A DNA stretch of 13,439 bases from Thermoflexales bacterium (GTDB lineage Bacteria; Chloroflexota; Anaerolineae; Fen-1058), in assembly GCA_016931085.1 (NCBI GenBank), contig JAFGFO010000313.1:1-13439 (forward strand), written 5' to 3'. Made by a program: the position numbers and the translations under genes. The notes under the pieces were generated by a model, which searched no databases, was not told where the DNA came from, and saw only the letters and a program-made list of their open reading frames with translations. Position 1 is the stretch's first letter. Each line of letters opens with the position of its first letter. This document shows, one piece after another, positions 13,203-13,439 of this stretch.

Positions 13203-13439
13203 CACAAGCGAGTGGAGATTGTCTTCCTGGCGGCTCCGGTCTGAGGATATTGTACACCAAACAGGCCAACTTTGGCAAATGGGATAGGGCCATGTGGAGC
13301 GAAGAGCGGGCTTTGAGGCCACCTAGGGGCTACTGTCGAGGATGGTTCAGGGCGTACAAGTTGGGCACGAGGCAAGCGGGCGCAAGGGCGTAGAGAAACG
13401 GAGTGCGTCCTGGGAAAGATGACGGCTCAACTATGCACG
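13203..13439. other. Right-edge stretch without a supportable gene
   Basis: Together with 13093-13202 this is about 350 bases without a confident gene. A 74-codon minus-strand frame (13375-13151, GTG start) ends with its TAG inside the attC-like site, as cassette genes often do, but its translation is proline/arginine-rich and resembles no family. The G+C content rises again here. I see no RNA gene or terminator. Confidence 0.4.

Noticed and set aside
13151..13375. 74-codon minus-strand frame as a real cassette gene
   Set aside because: No family resemblance, a proline/arginine-rich translation and no clear ribosome binding site; only its stop inside the attC-like site is suggestive.

Overview
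The window looks like chromosome of a G+C-rich bacterium, most likely Chloroflexota (Anaerolineae/Caldilineae-type). That placement is an inference from the split glutamate synthase, the degenerate KaiC/PEP-synthase-type fusion and the base composition; there is no rRNA or other marker here to prove it. Roughly 1-10.8 kb is dense, conserved metabolic DNA. Roughly 10.9-13.2 kb is a more AT-rich accessory patch. The last ~240 bases hold nothing I can name.

Region 1 (1-4872, minus strand) is a five-gene operon for a split glutamate synthase. In transcription order it reads: FMN/Fe-S synthase subunit with a fused N-terminal ferredoxin domain, a four-cluster ferredoxin, an NAD(P)H/FAD oxidoreductase, the glutaminase (class II amidotransferase) subunit, and the GXGXG-domain subunit, which runs off the left edge. 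Together these should move electrons from NAD(P)H through FAD and Fe-S clusters to FMN and make glutamate from glutamine and 2-oxoglutarate. Two junctions are filled by the same purine-rich heptamer array.

Region 2 (4873-7623) is a 144-bp divergent promoter region followed by a plus-strand gene of about 868 codons. It fuses a KaiC-like domain without a Walker A lysine to a PEP-synthase-type ATP-grasp domain, and lacks the parts needed for a complete PEP synthase.

Region 3 (7661-9727, minus strand) is a two-gene operon: a FadR-type GntR regulator followed by glutamate dehydrogenase. Its promoter and the glutamate synthase promoter are both consensus sigma-70 promoters. Both carry the same 16-base element (ATAGATACAATAGATA) about 20-40 bases downstream of the predicted transcription start. 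The simplest reading is that the GntR protein autoregulates its own glutamate dehydrogenase operon and also controls glutamate synthase, so one regulator balances the two glutamate routes.

Region 4 (9744-10810, minus strand) holds rsmD (TTG start inside a 14-bp tandem repeat) and a monocistronic two-cluster ferredoxin with its own promoter and a strong intrinsic terminator. The ferredoxin has an Asp in place of one cluster ligand.

Region 5 (10929-13202, minus strand) holds a MazF-type toxin-antitoxin pair with a predicted leaderless antitoxin mRNA, two truncated and unrelated methyltransferase genes, and a cysteine-rich four-helix membrane protein. The motif CCTAACG (minus strand CGTTAGG) occurs three times in 1 kb, each 25-42 bases upstream of a minus-strand start. 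Two copies sit in attC-like hairpins, so the patch may be a remnant integron cassette array without an integrase. This is a hypothesis, not a demonstrated element.
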